From: Pseudoflavonifractor gallinarum
GTDB taxonomy: Bacteria > Bacillota > Clostridia > Oscillospirales > Oscillospiraceae
Direction of reading: 5' to 3'
NCBI RefSeq assembly: GCF_014982855.1
Contig: NZ_JADCKF010000007.1
Span: 62,001 to 126,000 of the forward strand
DNA: 64,000 nucleotides
The first letter of the stretch is position 1. Every line of letters begins with the position of its first letter. The notes beneath the pieces are model-generated. The model made no database searches and was not told where the DNA came from. It worked only from the letters and a program-made list of their open reading frames with translations. This document shows, piece by piece, positions 45,344-54,772 of this stretch. The translations under genes were made by a program, and so were the position numbers.

Positions 45344-45819
45344 GAGAAGATCAGCTCCCTCTCCTGTTCCTCGGCTTTTTCAAAAATCAGATGCTTTTCC
45401 TTATATTTTTTCAGGATAAAGTGGGTGGCCGTGCCGGTCACATCCTCCAGCGTAGCCAGACGCTGGCCCACGAACTGGGCCACCTCTTTCAGGGTGCGGC
45501 CGGAGATGATGACCGTCAGGTCAAAGGCGCCCGACATGAGATAGACGCTCTCCACTTCGTCATACTGATAGATGCGCTCGGCCACCCGGTCGAATCCCTC
45601 GCCCCGCTGCGGCGTGACCTTGACCTCGATGAGAGCCGTGACCGCCTCCCGGTCGGTGCGGTCCCAGTCCACGATGGCCTTGTAGCCCAGCACGATCTTC
45701 TCTTCCTCATACATACGGATGGTCTTTTCGACCTCCTCCACCGTCATACCGGACATGGAGGCCAGCTGCTCATGGGTGAGGGTACAGTCCTCTTCCAGGA
45801 GTTGAAGCAGTTTTTTCAT
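45340..45819 (-). CDS. Lrp/AsnC family transcriptional regulator
   Basis: The 159-residue regulator has an N-terminal helix-turn-helix (LTHEQLASMSGMTVEEVEKT) and a C-terminal RAM ligand-binding domain (VTALIEVKVTPQRGEGFDRV, VYLMSGAFDLTVII). Such proteins respond to amino acids. It heads the operon with the aminotransferase and probably controls it. GGAGG lies eight bases before the ATG. Confidence 0.9.
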   Translation of the reverse strand: MKKLLQLLEEDCTLTHEQLASMSGMTVEEVEKTIRMYEEEKIVLGYKAIVDWDRTDREAVTALIEVKVTPQRGEGFDRVAERIYQYDEVESVYLMSGAFDLTVIISGRTLKEVAQFVGQRLATLEDVTGTATHFILKKYKEKHLIFEKAEEQERELIFS

Positions 45820-45883
45820 GCAAGTTTCCTCCTATCTTCTCCCATTTTTATTCCAAACAAAAGGCATGGTCCTAATTTTGATT

Positions 45884-45913
45884 ATTATACTCCCTGGTGT
45901 ATGTCGAATACAA
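45884..45913 (-). promoter_or_regulatory. Sigma-A promoter of the lrp-aminotransferase operon
   Basis: On the minus strand TTGTAT (45908-45913) and a perfect TATAAT (45884-45889) are 18 bases apart, about 65 bases upstream of the regulator start. The remaining 45914-46130 holds the V-ATPase leader. Confidence 0.65.
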
Positions 45914-46002
45914 TAGCAGCCCTTTCCCTCGACAAAACTCTGCCATCCTGCACAATTTTTTGTCGAAAATATAGAAATCTTTTCTACATTTTCGTTAAAA
46001 TT

Positions 46003-46029
46003 TCACTGGAATTTTCATTTATCCAGTGA
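46003..46029. promoter_or_regulatory. Inverted repeat upstream of the V-ATPase operon
   Basis: TCACTGGA (46003-46010) and TCCAGTGA (46022-46029) form an 8-bp inverted repeat with an 11-base spacer, about 100 bases upstream of the first gene. A TATGAT box follows at about 46030. It could be an operator or the leader hairpin of the message; nothing more can be shown. Confidence 0.4.
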
Positions 46030-46130
46030 TATGATGAATCATATTCGCTGATTCTGTCCATTTCTTCCCATCCATTGGCCCCATCGGTCTGTGCCGGGAG
46101 TATCCACGGTTCCTTCAAGGAGAACGCTTT

Positions 46131-46454
46131 ATGGAATACATCGATCTCGTCAACCGAATCATATCCGCCGAACACAGCGCCAGTGCGCTGGCGCAGGAGG
46201 CCCGGGAGAAGCAGGCCTCCCTGGACGCCGATCTGGAGCGGGAATGCGCCCAGCTGCGGCAGCGGTATCTGGAGCGGGCCCAGCGCCGGATCTCCATTGT
46301 GGAGGAGACCGAGGCGCAGCTCGCTGCCGAGTCCATGGCCGCGGTGGATGCGCGCCTCTCCCACGCCATGGAGGCGCTGGAGGGGGCATACCGCGCCCAT
46401 CAGCAGGAGTGGGTGGACGTCCTCTTCGCCCGGGTGGTGGGGCAGACGCCATGA
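46131..46454 (+). CDS. V/A-type ATPase peripheral-stalk subunit (G/H-like)
   Basis: The 107-residue protein is almost entirely charged helix (residues 10-95, rich in Glu, Ala, Arg and Gln), as expected for the G/H subunit that pairs with subunit E to form the peripheral stalks. Sequence identity in this family is low, so the call depends on size, composition and its place at the head of the operon. It overlaps the next gene by four bases (ATGA). Ribosome site AAGGAG precedes the ATG. Confidence 0.75.
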   Translation: MEYIDLVNRIISAEHSASALAQEAREKQASLDADLERECAQLRQRYLERAQRRISIVEETEAQLAAESMAAVDARLSHAMEALEGAYRAHQQEWVDVLFARVVGQTP

Positions 46455-47485
46455 TCCGAGCACAGATGGAGTACGGCGCCCTCTCCTCCAAGGTCCACGC
46501 CCTGTATGGAAAGCGACTCCGGTTGGCAGACTTTGAACATATGGCCTCTCTCCGGACCGAGGCCGAGCTCTCCGAGTATCTGCGGAGCCATCCGGCCTGG
46601 TCCGCCTGCGCCGCCCGCCTCGCGGGCGGCGTCTATATCGGCCGGGTGGAGCTGGAGCTGGCCCTCTGGGACCAGTTCCGGACCGATTACCGCAAGCTGC
46701 TCCACTTTATCCCACGGGCGGACAAGGCCCTCTTCTCCTTCCCCATCCTGCTCCAGGAACAGCGGGCCATCCTCTCCACCCTGCGGCGGCTCAAGGCGGG
46801 CCACCCCCTCTCGCCCCTTCCCCGGTCCATTCTGCACAGCACGCTGGACCTCCAGGCCCTCGCCTCCTGTACGGACTTTGACGGGCTGACCGCCGCGGCC
46901 CGGGATACCATCTATGCCCCCGCCCTGCGGCGGCTGCGTCCGGCCCAGGCGGGTACTCTCCCCGACTATACGGGAGCGGAAACCCTGCTCCGTTCCACGT
47001 ATTTCTCCCACATGTACCATATCATCCACAAGTGCTACCGGGGAGAGACCAAGTCGGTGCTGCTGCGCTCCTATGGGGAGCAGATCGACTGGTTCAATCT
47101 GATCCATATTCTCCGTCTCAAGACCTATTTCCCCGGTCAGTCGGACTATCTGCCCGTCCTCTTCCCCTTTAATTACCGCCTGCGCCCCGAGATGATCCGC
47201 GCCCTGTGCGCCGCACCGGACCTCTCCAGTGCGCGGGAGCCGCTCCGGGACACTCCCTATGCCGCCGGTCTCTCTTCCGGCGGGGTGGAGGAGCTGGAGG
47301 ACGCCTTCCGCCGGGCCTTTTATACCTTCAACCGCCGTCAGCTCACCCATGGCACTCCCTCGATCTATACCGCCATGGCCTACCTCACTCTGAAGGACCT
47401 GGAGCTCCATGCTCTGGTGAGTCTCATCGAGTCGGTCAAATACGGCGTACCCTATGACACTTCTCTGGCCCGCCTGTTTGGCTGA
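46451..47485 (+). CDS. ntpC: V/A-type ATPase subunit C
   Basis: The 344-residue subunit C (vacuolar d-type) connects the V1 central shaft to the membrane rotor. Features match the family: N-terminal SSKVHALYGKRL, repeated helical units, and KCYRGETKSVLLRSYGEQID near residue 200. The true start is the ATG at 46451 overlapping the preceding stop; the frame is open further upstream but only as a shadow of the stalk gene. It precedes subunit I by 32 bases. Confidence 0.88.
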   Translation: MIRAQMEYGALSSKVHALYGKRLRLADFEHMASLRTEAELSEYLRSHPAWSACAARLAGGVYIGRVELELALWDQFRTDYRKLLHFIPRADKALFSFPILLQEQRAILSTLRRLKAGHPLSPLPRSILHSTLDLQALASCTDFDGLTAAARDTIYAPALRRLRPAQAGTLPDYTGAETLLRSTYFSHMYHIIHKCYRGETKSVLLRSYGEQIDWFNLIHILRLKTYFPGQSDYLPVLFPFNYRLRPEMIRALCAAPDLSSAREPLRDTPYAAGLSSGGVEELEDAFRRAFYTFNRRQLTHGTPSIYTAMAYLTLKDLELHALVSLIESVKYGVPYDTSLARLFG

Positions 47486-47517
47486 GCCTGACTTCCTTCC
47501 ACAAAGGAGATGATCGG

Positions 47518-49452
47518 ATGTCTGTTGTTCCCATGCGGCTTCTCACCGTGGCCGGTCCTCTGGAGCAGTTTGACGCGGTGGCCGCTTCCTGCGTGCTCGA
47601 CCAGGAATTCCACCCGGAAAACGCCCTCTCTCTCATGGAGCGGGTGGGGCATTTGCGGCCCTTTGCCTACTCCAATCCCTATGCCGCTCCCCTGCGGCGG
47701 GCCGAGGAGCTGCTGGACGCGCTGGGCCTCTCCCCCGCCTATGAGCCCTTTGACGAGCCCTTGGATCTGGAGGCGATCTCCGGCTACTTCGACACGCTGG
47801 CGCAGACGCTGGACACGCTGACCAGCCGGAAGAGCCGGCAGGCCGAGCTCTTGGAGGAGGACCGCGGCATTGCGCTGGAGCTGGAGCACCTGCGCGGTCT
47901 CTCTACTCAGCTGGAACAGCTGTGGCACCTGGACTTCATCCGCTTCCGGTACGGCTATCTCCCGCGGGAGACCTACGACAGCTTTCAGTCCGCGCTCAAT
48001 GAACACGAGGAGCTCTTCTTTATCCCCACCAATGTGGAGGCCCGCCGGGTCTATGGCATCTACTTCACCGCGCGGGAAGGCCACGAAAAGGTGGACGCCC
48101 TCTTTACCTCCCTCCACTTTGTCCGCATCCACCTGGACCCAGCGGTCCACGGTACGCCCGAGGAGGCCATTGACGAACTCACGGCCCTGGCTGCCAAGGC
48201 CTCGGACAAGCTGCGCACCCTCGAGGAGGAGCGGGACGCCTTTGCCGCCCGGGAGTGCGCCCACCTGCGTTCGGTCTGCTCCGCGCTGCGCTACCACAGT
48301 GAGCTCTATGATCTGCGCCGCTACGCCGCCCACTCCCGGGAGAGCTTCTATCTCATGGGCTGGGTGCCGGTAGACGGGCTGGACGCGGTGATGAAGGCCC
48401 TCTCCGCCTTTCCCGAGTGCTCCTGTGTGGTGGACCGGGCCGATGAACAGACGGCTTCCGTCAAGCCCCCCACCAAGCTGCGCAACTGTTTCCTGGGCCG
48501 GATCTTCCGCCCCTTCCTGGAGATGTACGGCCTGCCGGCCTATCATGAGCTGGACCCCTCGGTCTTTCTGGCCCTCACCTACTGCCTGTTTTTCGGTATC
48601 ATGTTCGGTGATCTGGGACAGGGCCTGGGTCTGGCGCTGATCGGTCTCATTCTGGCCAAGTGGAAGGGGATGTGGCTTGGCAACATCATCGCCCTGTGCG
48701 GCCTGTCCGGCGCCCTCTTCGGCTGCGTATACGGCAGCGTATTCGGCTTTGAGGACCTGCTCCCCGGCTTCAAGATCCTGGAGGAGAGCAACCTGCTCCC
48801 CGGCTCCAGCAACGTGCTGGTGCTCCTGCTCTGCTCGGTGGGCCTGGGTGTGTGTATGCTGCTGCTGGTGATGGGCCTGAACATCTATAACGGCATCCGG
48901 CAGCGGGACATGGAGAAGATCTTTTTCGGTCCCAACGGGGCGGCGGGCATTCTCTTCTACGTGGGACTCATCGTGGCCGCCCTCTCTACTCTGGTCTTTG
49001 GCATAAACCTCTTTGTCCCGGCCTATGTGCTGCCCGTCCTGGTCCTGCCGCTGGTCTGCATCCTGCTGCGGGAGCCCCTCTCGCTGCTGTGCTCCGGCGA
49101 CCCGGCCTGGAAGGAGACCAAGTTGGGGGAGGTCCTGAGCATCGGCCTCTTTGAGCTCTTTGAGACCCTGCTCTCCTATCTCACCAACACCCTCTCCTTC
49201 CTGCGGATCGGGGCCTATGCCATCACCCACGTGGGCCTCATGATGGTGGTCCATATGCTGGCCGGCTCGGATCTCAACCCGGTGGTCATCGTACTGGGCA
49301 ATCTCTTCGTCATGGGCTTTGAGGGCCTTCTGGTGGGTATCCAGGTGCTCCGTCTGGAGTTCTATGAGCTCTTCGGCCGCTTCTATGAGGACGGAGGCAT
49401 CCCCTTCCGTCCCAAAAAGATTCAGTACACCGCCCGCAGCGGCGAGGAATAA
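47518..49452 (+). CDS. ntpI: V/A-type ATPase subunit I
   Basis: Subunit I (644 residues) is the stator membrane subunit, the counterpart of eukaryotic subunit a. The N-terminal half is a soluble coiled-coil arm (about 1-335). The C-terminal half has seven or eight membrane helices, starting LTYCLFFGIMFGDLGQGLGL. The essential arginine region is likely NTLSFLRIGAYAITHVGLMM. Ribosome site AAAGGAGATGATCGG precedes the ATG. Length and layout are normal. Confidence 0.92.
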   Translation: MSVVPMRLLTVAGPLEQFDAVAASCVLDQEFHPENALSLMERVGHLRPFAYSNPYAAPLRRAEELLDALGLSPAYEPFDEPLDLEAISGYFDTLAQTLDTLTSRKSRQAELLEEDRGIALELEHLRGLSTQLEQLWHLDFIRFRYGYLPRETYDSFQSALNEHEELFFIPTNVEARRVYGIYFTAREGHEKVDALFTSLHFVRIHLDPAVHGTPEEAIDELTALAAKASDKLRTLEEERDAFAARECAHLRSVCSALRYHSELYDLRRYAAHSRESFYLMGWVPVDGLDAVMKALSAFPECSCVVDRADEQTASVKPPTKLRNCFLGRIFRPFLEMYGLPAYHELDPSVFLALTYCLFFGIMFGDLGQGLGLALIGLILAKWKGMWLGNIIALCGLSGALFGCVYGSVFGFEDLLPGFKILEESNLLPGSSNVLVLLLCSVGLGVCMLLLVMGLNIYNGIRQRDMEKIFFGPNGAAGILFYVGLIVAALSTLVFGINLFVPAYVLPVLVLPLVCILLREPLSLLCSGDPAWKETKLGEVLSIGLFELFETLLSYLTNTLSFLRIGAYAITHVGLMMVVHMLAGSDLNPVVIVLGNLFVMGFEGLLVGIQVLRLEFYELFGRFYEDGGIPFRPKKIQYTARSGEE

Positions 49453-49471
49453 ATTTGTGGAGGCATCTCAC

Positions 49472-49894
49472 ATGAAATATCTGATCGTTCTCTTTGCCAG
49501 CCTGACTATGTTTTCCCCTCTCTTTCTCACCGGAATCCGCCGCTACACCGGCCAAAAGGCCCGGCGGGCCCTGGGGGCCAACATCGCGTCCTTCTTCGCC
49601 TGCCTGATCCTGGCCGCCGTGCTGGGCTTTGGCGGCAGCGCTTCCGCCGCGGGAGAGAGCGCAGCCGCGGCCGCTGGGGGAATCGCCGAGGGACTCAAGT
49701 ACATCGGCGCGGCCCTGGCCGTTGGCCTGTCCGGCATCGGCGGCGGCATCGCCGTGGCCGCGGCCGCCTCTTCCGCGCTGGGCGCCATCTCGGAGAATGA
49801 GAAGGCCTTTGGTAAGGCGCTGATCTTCGTGGGCCTGGCCGAGGGTGTGGCTCTGTACGGCCTGATCGTGGCCCTGCTGCTCCTGTTCGCCTAA
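49472..49894 (+). CDS. ntpK: V/A-type ATPase subunit K (rotor ring)
   Basis: The 140-residue proteolipid has an N-terminal membrane hairpin, then a c-type hairpin with GLSGIGGGIAVAAAASSALG and the ion-binding glutamate in FVGLAEGVALYGLI. The glutamine ligands that mark sodium-binding NtpK of Enterococcus are not visible around this glutamate, so sodium coupling is not supported. The ATG at 49472 follows TGTGGAGG; an upstream frame overlaps ntpI. The middle GSASAAGESAAAAAGG loop is unusually Ala/Gly-rich. Confidence 0.9.
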   Translation: MKYLIVLFASLTMFSPLFLTGIRRYTGQKARRALGANIASFFACLILAAVLGFGGSASAAGESAAAAAGGIAEGLKYIGAALAVGLSGIGGGIAVAAAASSALGAISENEKAFGKALIFVGLAEGVALYGLIVALLLLFA

Positions 49895-49915
49895 GCGGCA
49901 AAGGGGGCTTTTTCC

Positions 49916-50224
49916 GTGAAATACTTTGTGATCACCGACAGTACGGACACCCAGGTGGGTCTCCGCCTGGCCGGCATCGAGGGCGTGGTGGTCCGGGACG
50001 CCGAGGCCGCTGGGAAGGCCATCCGGGAGGCGTCGGCCGACCCTGAGATCGGGGTACTCCTCATCACCGAGGGCCTGGCCGCCCTGTGTGAGGAGCTCAT
50101 CGCGCCCATGAAGCTCACCGCCCACCGTCCCCTGGTGGTGGAGATTCCAGACCGGCACAGCCTGGGACGCGCCAGCGATTCCATCACCCGCTACATCCGG
50201 GGGGCCATCGGCGTAAAGCTCTGA
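49916..50224 (+). CDS. ntpG: V/A-type ATPase subunit F
   Basis: This 102-residue protein is the small regulatory central-stalk subunit F (NtpG in Enterococcus). It begins KYFVITDSTDTQVGLRLAGI and ends with PDRHSLGRASDSITRYIRGAIG, both typical. Translation starts at a GTG (49916) preceded by AAGGGGG. It lies between K and E here, whereas in many clostridial operons it follows subunit C. Confidence 0.9.
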   Translation: MKYFVITDSTDTQVGLRLAGIEGVVVRDAEAAGKAIREASADPEIGVLLITEGLAALCEELIAPMKLTAHRPLVVEIPDRHSLGRASDSITRYIRGAIGVKL

Positions 50225-50260
50225 TCCCTCCCGCTACCTTGATCCATGGAGGACTCCACT

Positions 50261-50902
50261 ATGCCAGAACTATCCGAAAAACTGGACCGCTTTACCGCTC
50301 TGCTCCTCTCCCAGGCCGCCGCGGAGAATGAGCGCACCATGCAGGAGCTGAAAGAAAAGCATGATGCCGCCCTCTCCAGCGCCGAGGATCAGATCCTGCT
50401 GGAGGCCTATACTTACATCCACGGCGAGGTCTCCCGCATCCGCAGCGAGCAGGGCCGCAAGGTCTCCCGCCATCTGCTGGAGAGCAAGCAGGCCCTCTAC
50501 CGCCGGCGGGAGGAGATCGCCGGGGAGGTTTTTTCCCTGGTACGGGAGCGCATCGGCGCCTTTACCGCCACACCTGCTTACGCCGACCAGCTCCGCGTCC
50601 GCCTGCAGGAGGCCGCCGCCCAGCTGGAGCGTGCAGAGGATCTGGTGCTCTATCTCCGGAGCGCGGACCTCTCTCTGGGCGGGCAGCTGCGGGAGGCCCT
50701 GCCCGGCCGGAGCCTGGACATCCGTCCGGGTCCCTTTGCCCTGGGCGGCCTGATCCTGGAATCGGCCTCCCTACACCTGCGTCTGGACGCCTCCTATGAC
50801 ACTGCCATGGAGGAGCTGAGCGGTCATTTTGCCAGTCTGGTGGGGCTCTCCCTGGCCGCTCCGGCCGATGAGATCCCGGAGGAAGGCGGTGCGCAGGCAT
50901 GA
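50261..50902 (+). CDS. ntpE: V/A-type ATPase subunit E
   Basis: The 213-residue peripheral-stalk subunit E has a long N-terminal coiled coil and a globular C-terminal domain ending near YDTAMEELSGHFASLVG. The typical segment ...RSEQGRKVSRHLLESKQAL is present. I chose the ATG at 50261 because GGAGG lies eight bases before it; an in-frame ATG five codons upstream overlaps that site. It overlaps subunit A by four bases. Confidence 0.85.
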   Translation: MPELSEKLDRFTALLLSQAAAENERTMQELKEKHDAALSSAEDQILLEAYTYIHGEVSRIRSEQGRKVSRHLLESKQALYRRREEIAGEVFSLVRERIGAFTATPAYADQLRVRLQEAAAQLERAEDLVLYLRSADLSLGGQLREALPGRSLDIRPGPFALGGLILESASLHLRLDASYDTAMEELSGHFASLVGLSLAAPADEIPEEGGAQA

Positions 50903-52659
50903 GCTATACGATCTACGGCATCAACGGCCCCGTCGTCACGGTGCGTGGCGGCCGGGGGCTGGCCATGATGGACATGGTCCGGGTGGGCGACATGGGCCTG
51001 ATCGGCGAAGTGGTGGGCGTGGAAGGCGACACCACCACCGTACAGGTCTATGAGGACACCGCCGGACTGATCCCCGGTCAACCGGTGACCAGTCTGGGGG
51101 CTCCCATGTCCATCACCCTGGGCCCCGGCCTGCTCAACAACATCTTTGACGGCATCGCCCGGCCCCTCAAGGTCATGGAGGAGCGGAGCGGTCCCTTTCT
51201 GGACCGTGGGCTGGACATCCCCACCCTGGACCCGGACCGCCGGTGGGAGACCACCGTTCTGGTCCGGGAGGGCGACCAACTCAAAGCGGGAGACTGCTAT
51301 GCCCAGTGTCCCGAGACCACCCTCATCACCCACCGCTGTCTGGTGCCCGCCGGGCTCTCCGGCCGAGTGACACATGCCGCCCCAAATGGCTCCTACACCG
51401 TGGCGGATGCGCTGATCGAGCTCACCGATGACCGAGGGACAGTCCACACCCTCCGCCTGGCCCAGAGCTGGCCCATCCGCACCCCCCGCCCCATGGGAGA
51501 GCAGCTTCCCATCCACCGCCCCCTCATCACGGGACAGCGCATCATCGACACCCTCTTTCCCATCGGAAAAGGGGGCGCCGCCGCCATTCCCGGTCCCTTC
51601 GGCGCCGGCAAGACCATGACCCAGCACCAGCTGGCCAAGTGGTCCGACGCCGACATCATCGTCTATCTGGGCTGCGGTGAGCGCGGCAACGAGATGACCC
51701 AGGCCCTGGAGGAGTTCTCCGAGCTGCTGGACCCCAAGAGCCAGCAGCCTCTGATGAACCGGACCATTCTCATTGCCAACACCTCCAATATGCCCGTGGC
51801 CGCCCGGGAGGCCTCGGTCTATACCGGCATGACCATTGCCGAGTACTACCGGGATATGGGCTACCACGTGGCCCTCATGGCCGACTCCACCTCCCGCTGG
51901 GCTGAGGCCCTGCGGGAGATCTCCGGCCGGCTGGAGGAGATGCCCGCGGAGGAGGGCTTCCCCGCCTATCTCGCCTCCCGCCTGGCCGAATTTTATGAGC
52001 GGGCGGGCTATGTCCGCACGCTGGAGGGCAAGGAGGGCAGCGTCACGGTCATCGGCGCTGTCTCCCCTCAGGGCGGCGACTTCTCCGAGCCCGTCACCCA
52101 GAATACCAAGCGGTATGTGCGCACCTTCTGGGGATTGGACCGGGCCCTGGCCTACGGGCGGCACTTCCCCTCCATCAACTGGCTCACCTCCTACTCCGAG
52201 TACATCGCCGATCTGAAGCCCTGGTATGACCAGCAGGTCAGTCCCCGCTTCATGGCCGACCGGCAGCGGATCTTCACCCTGCTCCAGGAGGAGGACCAGC
52301 TTCTGGAGATCGTCAAGCTCATCGGCGCCGACGTCCTCCCGGAGGAGCAGAAGCTGACCCTGGAGACCGCCCGGCTCATCCGGGTGGGCTTCCTGCAGCA
52401 AAACGCCTACAACCAGATCGACACTTACGTGCCGCTGGAAAAGCAGTTTCAGATGATGGAGGTCATTTTGGCCCTCTACGACGGGGCAAAGCCCCTGCTG
52501 GAGCGGGCCATCCCCCTCTCTCAGATCAAGGCCACCGGGATCTTTGCATCCCTGAGCAAGATCAAATACGAGGTCCCCAACGACACGCCCCAGCGCTTTG
52601 AGGGCTATCATGAGGCCATCCGCGCCGCCCTGCGCCAGGTGGATGAGGCCAACCGGTGA
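50899..52659 (+). CDS. ntpA: V/A-type ATPase subunit A (catalytic)
   Basis: The 586-residue catalytic subunit hydrolyses or makes ATP. The P-loop IPGPFGAGKTMTQHQ lies near residue 233. The family-specific non-homologous insert (about 110-190) and YLGCGERGNEMTQALEEF, with the catalytic glutamate, are present. The later signature ADSTSRWAEALREISGRLEE is intact. The start overlaps subunit E (ATGA). Length matches bacterial NtpA (about 590). Confidence 0.97.
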   Translation: MSYTIYGINGPVVTVRGGRGLAMMDMVRVGDMGLIGEVVGVEGDTTTVQVYEDTAGLIPGQPVTSLGAPMSITLGPGLLNNIFDGIARPLKVMEERSGPFLDRGLDIPTLDPDRRWETTVLVREGDQLKAGDCYAQCPETTLITHRCLVPAGLSGRVTHAAPNGSYTVADALIELTDDRGTVHTLRLAQSWPIRTPRPMGEQLPIHRPLITGQRIIDTLFPIGKGGAAAIPGPFGAGKTMTQHQLAKWSDADIIVYLGCGERGNEMTQALEEFSELLDPKSQQPLMNRTILIANTSNMPVAAREASVYTGMTIAEYYRDMGYHVALMADSTSRWAEALREISGRLEEMPAEEGFPAYLASRLAEFYERAGYVRTLEGKEGSVTVIGAVSPQGGDFSEPVTQNTKRYVRTFWGLDRALAYGRHFPSINWLTSYSEYIADLKPWYDQQVSPRFMADRQRIFTLLQEEDQLLEIVKLIGADVLPEEQKLTLETARLIRVGFLQQNAYNQIDTYVPLEKQFQMMEVILALYDGAKPLLERAIPLSQIKATGIFASLSKIKYEVPNDTPQRFEGYHEAIRAALRQVDEANR

Positions 52660-52690
52660 CCCACCGAATCATGTCAGGAGCTGATACACC

Positions 52691-54094
52691 ATGAGACTGG
52701 AATATATGGGGCTCTCGGAGCTCTCCGGTTCCCTCATCGCACTGGAGGGCGTGTCAGGCGTGGCCTACGACGAGACCGCCGAGATCACCCTGCCCGACGG
52801 GAAGCGCCGGGCGGGCCGTGTCATCCGCCTGGAGGGGGATAAGGCCATCCTCCAGGTCTTCGAGGGCACCCGTGGGCTCTCCCTGGACAATGCCCGCACC
52901 CACTTCACCGGGGAGCCTGTAAAGCTCCCCCTCTCCACCGAGATGCTGGGCCGGATCTTTGACGGCGCGGGCCGGCCCATCGACGGCCTGGGGGAGCTCT
53001 ACCCGGAAGAGCGCCGGGACATCAACGGCTCGGCTATCAACCCGGTCTCCCGGCACTATCCCCGGGACTGCATCGAGACCGGCATCTCGGCCATCGACTG
53101 CAACATGACCCTGATCCGGGGGCAGAAGCTGCCCATCTTCTCCGGCTCAGGCATGAAGCACAACGAGCTGGCCGCCCAGATCGTGCGCCAGGCCCGAGTG
53201 GGCGAGGAGCGCAACTTCGCCATCGTCTTTGCCGCCATGGGCGTGAAGAACGATACCGCCGAATTTTTCCGCCGCAGCTTTGAGGAGGCCGGCGCCCTCC
53301 AGCGGGTGGTCATGTTCCGCAACCTGGCCTCCGACCCCATTATCGAGCGGATCCTCACCCCCCGCTGTGCCCTCACGGCGGCGGAATATCTGGCCTTCGA
53401 CAAGGGATACCATGTGCTGGTCATCCTCACGGACATGACCTCCTACTGCGAGGCGGTGCGCGAGTTCTCCTCCTCCAAGGGAGAGATCCCCTCCCGAAAG
53501 GGCTTTCCCGCCTACCTCTACTCGGATCTGGCCTCCCTCTATGAGCGGGCCGGCATGATCCGGGGCCGTCCCGGCTCGGTGACCCAGGTCCCCATCCTCA
53601 CCATGCCCAACGACGACATCACCCACCCCATCCCCGATCTGACCGGATACATCACCGAGGGGCAGATCGTGCTGGACCGGGATCTGGACCAGAAGGGCCT
53701 CTATCCGCCGGTCTCCATCCTCCCCTCCCTCTCCCGCCTGATGAAGGACGGCATCGGCGAGGGCTTTACCCGGGCCGACCACCCCGCCCTCTCCAACCAG
53801 CTCTTCGCCTCCTATTCCAAGGTGCAGGACGCCCGGAGTCTGGCCAGCGTCATTGGCGAGGACGAGCTCTCCGAGACCGACCGGCAGTACCTGACCTTCG
53901 GCCGGGCGCTCGAGCAGCTCTTCATCCGGCAGGACCCCCTCCAGCGCCGCACCATCCCGGAGACCCTGGATCTGGGCTGGAAGCTCCTCACCATTCTGCC
54001 CCGGAGCGAGCTGGACCGGGTGGACGACGCCACCCTCCAGGCCCACTATGTGGAGGGGGCCTATCAGAGCCTCCTCTCCGATCTCCCACAGTAA
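52691..54094 (+). CDS. ntpB: V/A-type ATPase subunit B
   Basis: The 467-residue B subunit is the non-catalytic partner of A. It lacks a true P-loop; the corresponding loop reads [16 protein letters not shown], as expected. Other family features are [18 protein letters not shown], the segment [14 protein letters not shown] and [20 protein letters not shown]. It follows ntpA by 31 bases with its own ribosome site CAGGAG. Confidence 0.96.
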   Translation: MRLEYMGLSELSGSLIALEGVSGVAYDETAEITLPDGKRRAGRVIRLEGDKAILQVFEGTRGLSLDNARTHFTGEPVKLPLSTEMLGRIFDGAGRPIDGLGELYPEERRDINGSAINPVSRHYPRDCIETGISAIDCNMTLIRGQKLPIFSGSGMKHNELAAQIVRQARVGEERNFAIVFAAMGVKNDTAEFFRRSFEEAGALQRVVMFRNLASDPIIERILTPRCALTAAEYLAFDKGYHVLVILTDMTSYCEAVREFSSSKGEIPSRKGFPAYLYSDLASLYERAGMIRGRPGSVTQVPILTMPNDDITHPIPDLTGYITEGQIVLDRDLDQKGLYPPVSILPSLSRLMKDGIGEGFTRADHPALSNQLFASYSKVQDARSLASVIGEDELSETDRQYLTFGRALEQLFIRQDPLQRRTIPETLDLGWKLLTILPRSELDRVDDATLQAHYVEGAYQSLLSDLPQ

Positions 54095-54121
54095 TTCTCT
54101 CTGGAACGGAAGTGACCTCCT

Positions 54122-54736
54122 ATGTCCGCCATTCTCCCCACCAAGGGTGCCCTGATGGCCGCCAAGCGCTCCCGGGCGCTGGCCGCCACCGGGTATGAGC
54201 TCATGGACCGCAAGCGCAACATCCTGATCCGGGAGATGATGTCTCTCATGGATACCGCCAAAGAGGTCCAGACCCAGATTGACACGGTCTTTGCCGGAGC
54301 CTATGCCGCCTTACAGCACGCCAATGTAAAGCTGGGCATCTGTGATAAGATCGCCGAGGCCGTGGAGGTGGACCAGACACTGGAGATCCAGTACCGCTCC
54401 ATCATGGGGGTGGAACTTCCCCACCTGCCCGACCGCTCCCCGCCCCCCAAGCCGGACTACGGCTTCGCCTCCACCAGCTCGGCGCTGGACAACGCCTTTA
54501 TCCAGTTTCACCAGGTCAAGGACCTCATCCGGCAGCTGGCCGAGGTGGAGACCTCCATCTACCGTCTGGCGGTGGCCATCCGCAAGACCCAGAAGCGGGC
54601 CAACGCTCTGGAGCACATCGTGATCCCGGACTTTGACCGCACCATCCGCACCATCACCGACGCCCTGGAAGAAAAGGAGCGGGAGGAGTTTGTCCGCCTG
54701 AAGGTCATCAAGCGAAACAAAACGTCTCCAAAATAA
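54122..54736 (+). CDS. ntpD: V/A-type ATPase subunit D
   Basis: The 204-residue subunit D is the central rotor shaft. It is a long antiparallel helical hairpin with N-terminal LPTKGALMAAKRSRALAATG and C-terminal RTQKRANALEHIVIPDFDRT (here KTQKRANALEHIVIPDFDRT), both characteristic. It is the last gene of the operon. After its stop comes an unusual run of hairpins and then a strong terminator. Confidence 0.95.
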   Translation: MSAILPTKGALMAAKRSRALAATGYELMDRKRNILIREMMSLMDTAKEVQTQIDTVFAGAYAALQHANVKLGICDKIAEAVEVDQTLEIQYRSIMGVELPHLPDRSPPPKPDYGFASTSSALDNAFIQFHQVKDLIRQLAEVETSIYRLAVAIRKTQKRANALEHIVIPDFDRTIRTITDALEEKEREEFVRLKVIKRNKTSPK

Positions 54737-54772
54737 CAAGAGCGGACCTGTTGCAAAAAGCCCTCGGCAGAG

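Noticed and set aside
46091-46450. N-terminal extension of V-ATPase subunit C
   Set aside because: The extra 120 codons lie over the stalk-subunit gene in another frame; subunit C starts at the overlapping ATG at 46451.
47452-49254. 600-codon open frame on the minus strand opposite V-ATPase subunit I
   Set aside because: Antisense shadow with low-complexity His/Gln/Gly composition.
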